Positions 4,753 through 5,996 of a DNA stretch of 5,996 nucleotides are shown piece by piece. The DNA lies in assembly GCA_027079365.1 (NCBI GenBank), contig JALWVW010000145.1:1-5996 (forward strand), written 5' to 3'. The stretch's first letter is position 1. The number at the start of each line of letters is the position of its first letter. This DNA is from Campylobacteraceae bacterium. Lineage in GTDB: Bacteria > Campylobacterota > Campylobacteria > Campylobacterales > Sulfurovaceae. The notes under the pieces are model-generated. The model saw only the letters and a list, made by a program, of their open reading frames with translations, made no database searches and was not told where the DNA came from. The position numbers were made by a program, and so were the translations under genes.

Positions 4753-5598
4753 ATGTATTTAGACAGCTCACTCTATCGCATGATGATACTCTTTTTGGGT
4801 TCGCTGCTGCTTGCCCTTGGGGTGGTACTCTTTTTTGTGGGAAACCAGATCACCACCGGCGGCTCTCCCGGCATGGCACTACTCCTGCATCACCTGACAG
4901 GCTATTCAGTCGGCAGCATGTTTCTTGTCTTCAATATATTCTTACTCCTGATAGGACTCAAGTATATGGGCAAAGGATTTGCATTGCGAACCGTACTCTC
5001 TATCGCCGCAACCTCCTTCTTTATTGATTTTTTTGTCAAGGAGTTTCCGATCAAGAGTCTTACGGAGGATATGTTTCTTGCAACTCTTTTTGGCGGAGTA
5101 CTGATCGGTATAGGGGTAGGACTGATACTGCGCGCTGATGCCAGTGCCGGCGGCTCGACGATTGTTGCCAAGATTGTTTCTGCACACAGTGAAATCAAAC
5201 CTTCGCAGGTGATACTTGCCATTGATTTTTTGACAATTGTAGCTTCAGTCTATGTTTTTATCGATATGGAGAGGGCACTGTGGAGTATCTTCAGTATCTA
5301 TATTACGGCAAAAACTATTGATAGGGTGCTTAGTGGCAGACCCAGCAAAAAAGTGGTGCATCTGGCAACCCAGAAAAGTGATCTGCTCAGTCAGAAGATC
5401 ATTGAAAACCTAGGCTATTACGGCACAGTAATTCACGGTACCGGGCTGAGAACCGAGCAGTCAAAAAGTATTATTTTCATTATTGTTGAACTCAACAAAT
5501 TGAGGCTGTTGAGAGAGCTGATCAGAGAAAATGATCCCGAAGCTTTTATGGTAGTGATGGATGCCTCTGAACTGCTGGGAAGAGGACATGTCTCCTAG
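4753..5598 (+). CDS. YitT family membrane protein (YitT/DUF161 plus DUF2179 domain)
   Basis: The product has 281 residues with about six membrane segments near 9-29, 52-69, 77-95, 108-127, 151-169 and 172-187, then a soluble C-terminal domain from about 198 to 278. Two related halves are visible: NQITTGGSPGMALLLHHLTG (31-50) in the first and LRADASAGGSTIVAKI (126-141) in the second, which is the internal duplication of the YitT family. The tail has the DUF2179 pattern, including KIIENLGYYGTVIHGTG (215-231) and ENDPEAFMVVMDASELLGRG (259-278). The family is widespread and annotated as putative transporters or membrane regulators; the substrate is unknown and none can be deduced here. AAAGGA lies six bases before the ATG, supporting this start over Met10 and Met11. 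It is preceded by a 277-bp divergent intergenic region and ends tail-to-tail with yebC, sharing CTAG. It appears monocistronic. Confidence 0.9.
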   Translation: MYLDSSLYRMMILFLGSLLLALGVVLFFVGNQITTGGSPGMALLLHHLTGYSVGSMFLVFNIFLLLIGLKYMGKGFALRTVLSIAATSFFIDFFVKEFPIKSLTEDMFLATLFGGVLIGIGVGLILRADASAGGSTIVAKIVSAHSEIKPSQVILAIDFLTIVASVYVFIDMERALWSIFSIYITAKTIDRVLSGRPSKKVVHLATQKSDLLSQKIIENLGYYGTVIHGTGLRTEQSKSIIFIIVELNKLRLLRELIRENDPEAFMVVMDASELLGRGHVS

Positions 5599-5996
5599 CT
5601 GATATTGGTGTAGACAGTCTGTACATCCTCGTCTTCTTCGAGTTTGTCTATGAGTGCGTCAACTTCCTCTAATTGCGCATCCGTAAGCTCTACGAGGGTA
5701 TTGGCAATATGCTCTAGTGTAGATTTTTTGGGCTCTATGCCTCGCTCTTCAAAGGCCTTGCTCATCTCACCAAAAGAGGCGAATTCTGCATAGATTCTCA
5801 GAATAGGAAGATCATCGCCATGCTCCTGTGGCTCCATATCCTCCTCGATCTCTTCGAGCCCATAATCAATCAGCTCCAATTCCAGCTCTTCGACATCCAT
5901 ACCTTCTGTTCTGTCGATCACAAAGACCGCTTTTCGCGTAAACATGAAGTTGAGTGAACCAGAGGGGAGCATCTCTCCGCCGTTGCGGCTAAGGAT
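5595..5996 (-). CDS. yebC: YebC/PmpR family translation or transcription factor, 5' end cut by window edge
   Basis: The reading frame is open through the right edge; 133 C-terminal residues are visible, against about 235-245 for the full protein. An internal ATG at 5972 is not the true start, because the codons before it (ILSRNGGE) continue the family motif NGG..LPSGSLNFMF that opens domain two of YebC. The C-terminal part ends LIDKLEEDEDVQTVYTNIS, the conserved YebC ending (LEDxDDVQxVYxN). YebC proteins were first described as DNA-binding regulators (PmpR). Related YebC/TACO1 proteins have since been reported to relieve ribosome stalling at proline stretches; which role applies here cannot be told. 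The protein is very acidic, which is usual for this part of the family. Its TAG stop overlaps the TAG stop of the convergent YitT-family gene within CTAG at 5595-5598, leaving no room for a separate terminator. Confidence 0.93.
   Translation of the reverse strand: MLSRNGGEMLPSGSLNFMFTRKAVFVIDRTEGMDVEELELELIDYGLEEIEEDMEPQEHGDDLPILRIYAEFASFGEMSKAFEERGIEPKKSTLEHIANTLVELTDAQLEEVDALIDKLEEDEDVQTVYTNIS

Noticed and set aside
5595..5972. YebC-like gene as a complete 125-residue protein starting at the ATG at 5972
   Set aside because: The codons upstream of that ATG continue the conserved YebC sequence to the window edge, so the gene is a longer one that is cut, not a short complete one.

Overview
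The window looks like chromosomal DNA from a moderately AT-rich Gram-negative bacterium. My best guess is a Campylobacterota member of the Sulfurovum/Sulfurimonas kind. This rests on compact gene packing, short AAAGGA-type ribosome sites, T-rich sequence in front of -10 boxes, and the mix of YfdX, HdeD, YitT and YebC families. That assignment is inference; no rRNA or tRNA gene is present to test it. There are seven substantial genes, two of them cut by the window edges, and one possible small leader ORF. I see no tRNA, rRNA, CRISPR array, insertion sequence or phage gene.

Left part (1-2866): two divergent two-gene units share a 134-bp control region. The leftward unit encodes an exported YfdX-family protein followed by an HdeD-family membrane protein (cut by the left edge). 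Both families are known from E. coli acid and envelope stress responses. The rightward unit encodes an unrecognised 157-residue, mostly helical protein followed by a Crp/Fnr-family regulator. Between them lies a perfect 20-bp palindrome with the TGTTA-N6-TAACA geometry of a Crp/Fnr site. Its centre lies 29.5 bp from the first base of a plausible -10 hexamer on each strand, which is -41.5 from each predicted start site and is the classical class II activator position in both directions. The simplest reading is a self-controlled stress module in which the Crp-like protein activates both operons.

Middle (2877-4475): a leftward FAD-dependent oleate hydratase gene converges on the regulator gene with only 10 bp between stop codons. 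Its active-site loop reads RGGRM rather than RGGREM, so the catalytic glutamate position appears to be methionine.

Right part (4476-5996): a 277-bp divergent intergenic region carries the oleate hydratase promoter on one strand. On the other it carries up to two promoters and a possible 25-codon leader ORF ahead of a YitT-family membrane protein gene. That gene ends in a CTAG sequence shared with the stop codon of a convergent yebC gene, whose 5' part lies beyond the window.

The most notable signal is the symmetric operator and bidirectional promoter tying the YfdX/HdeD pair to the unknown protein and the Crp-like regulator.
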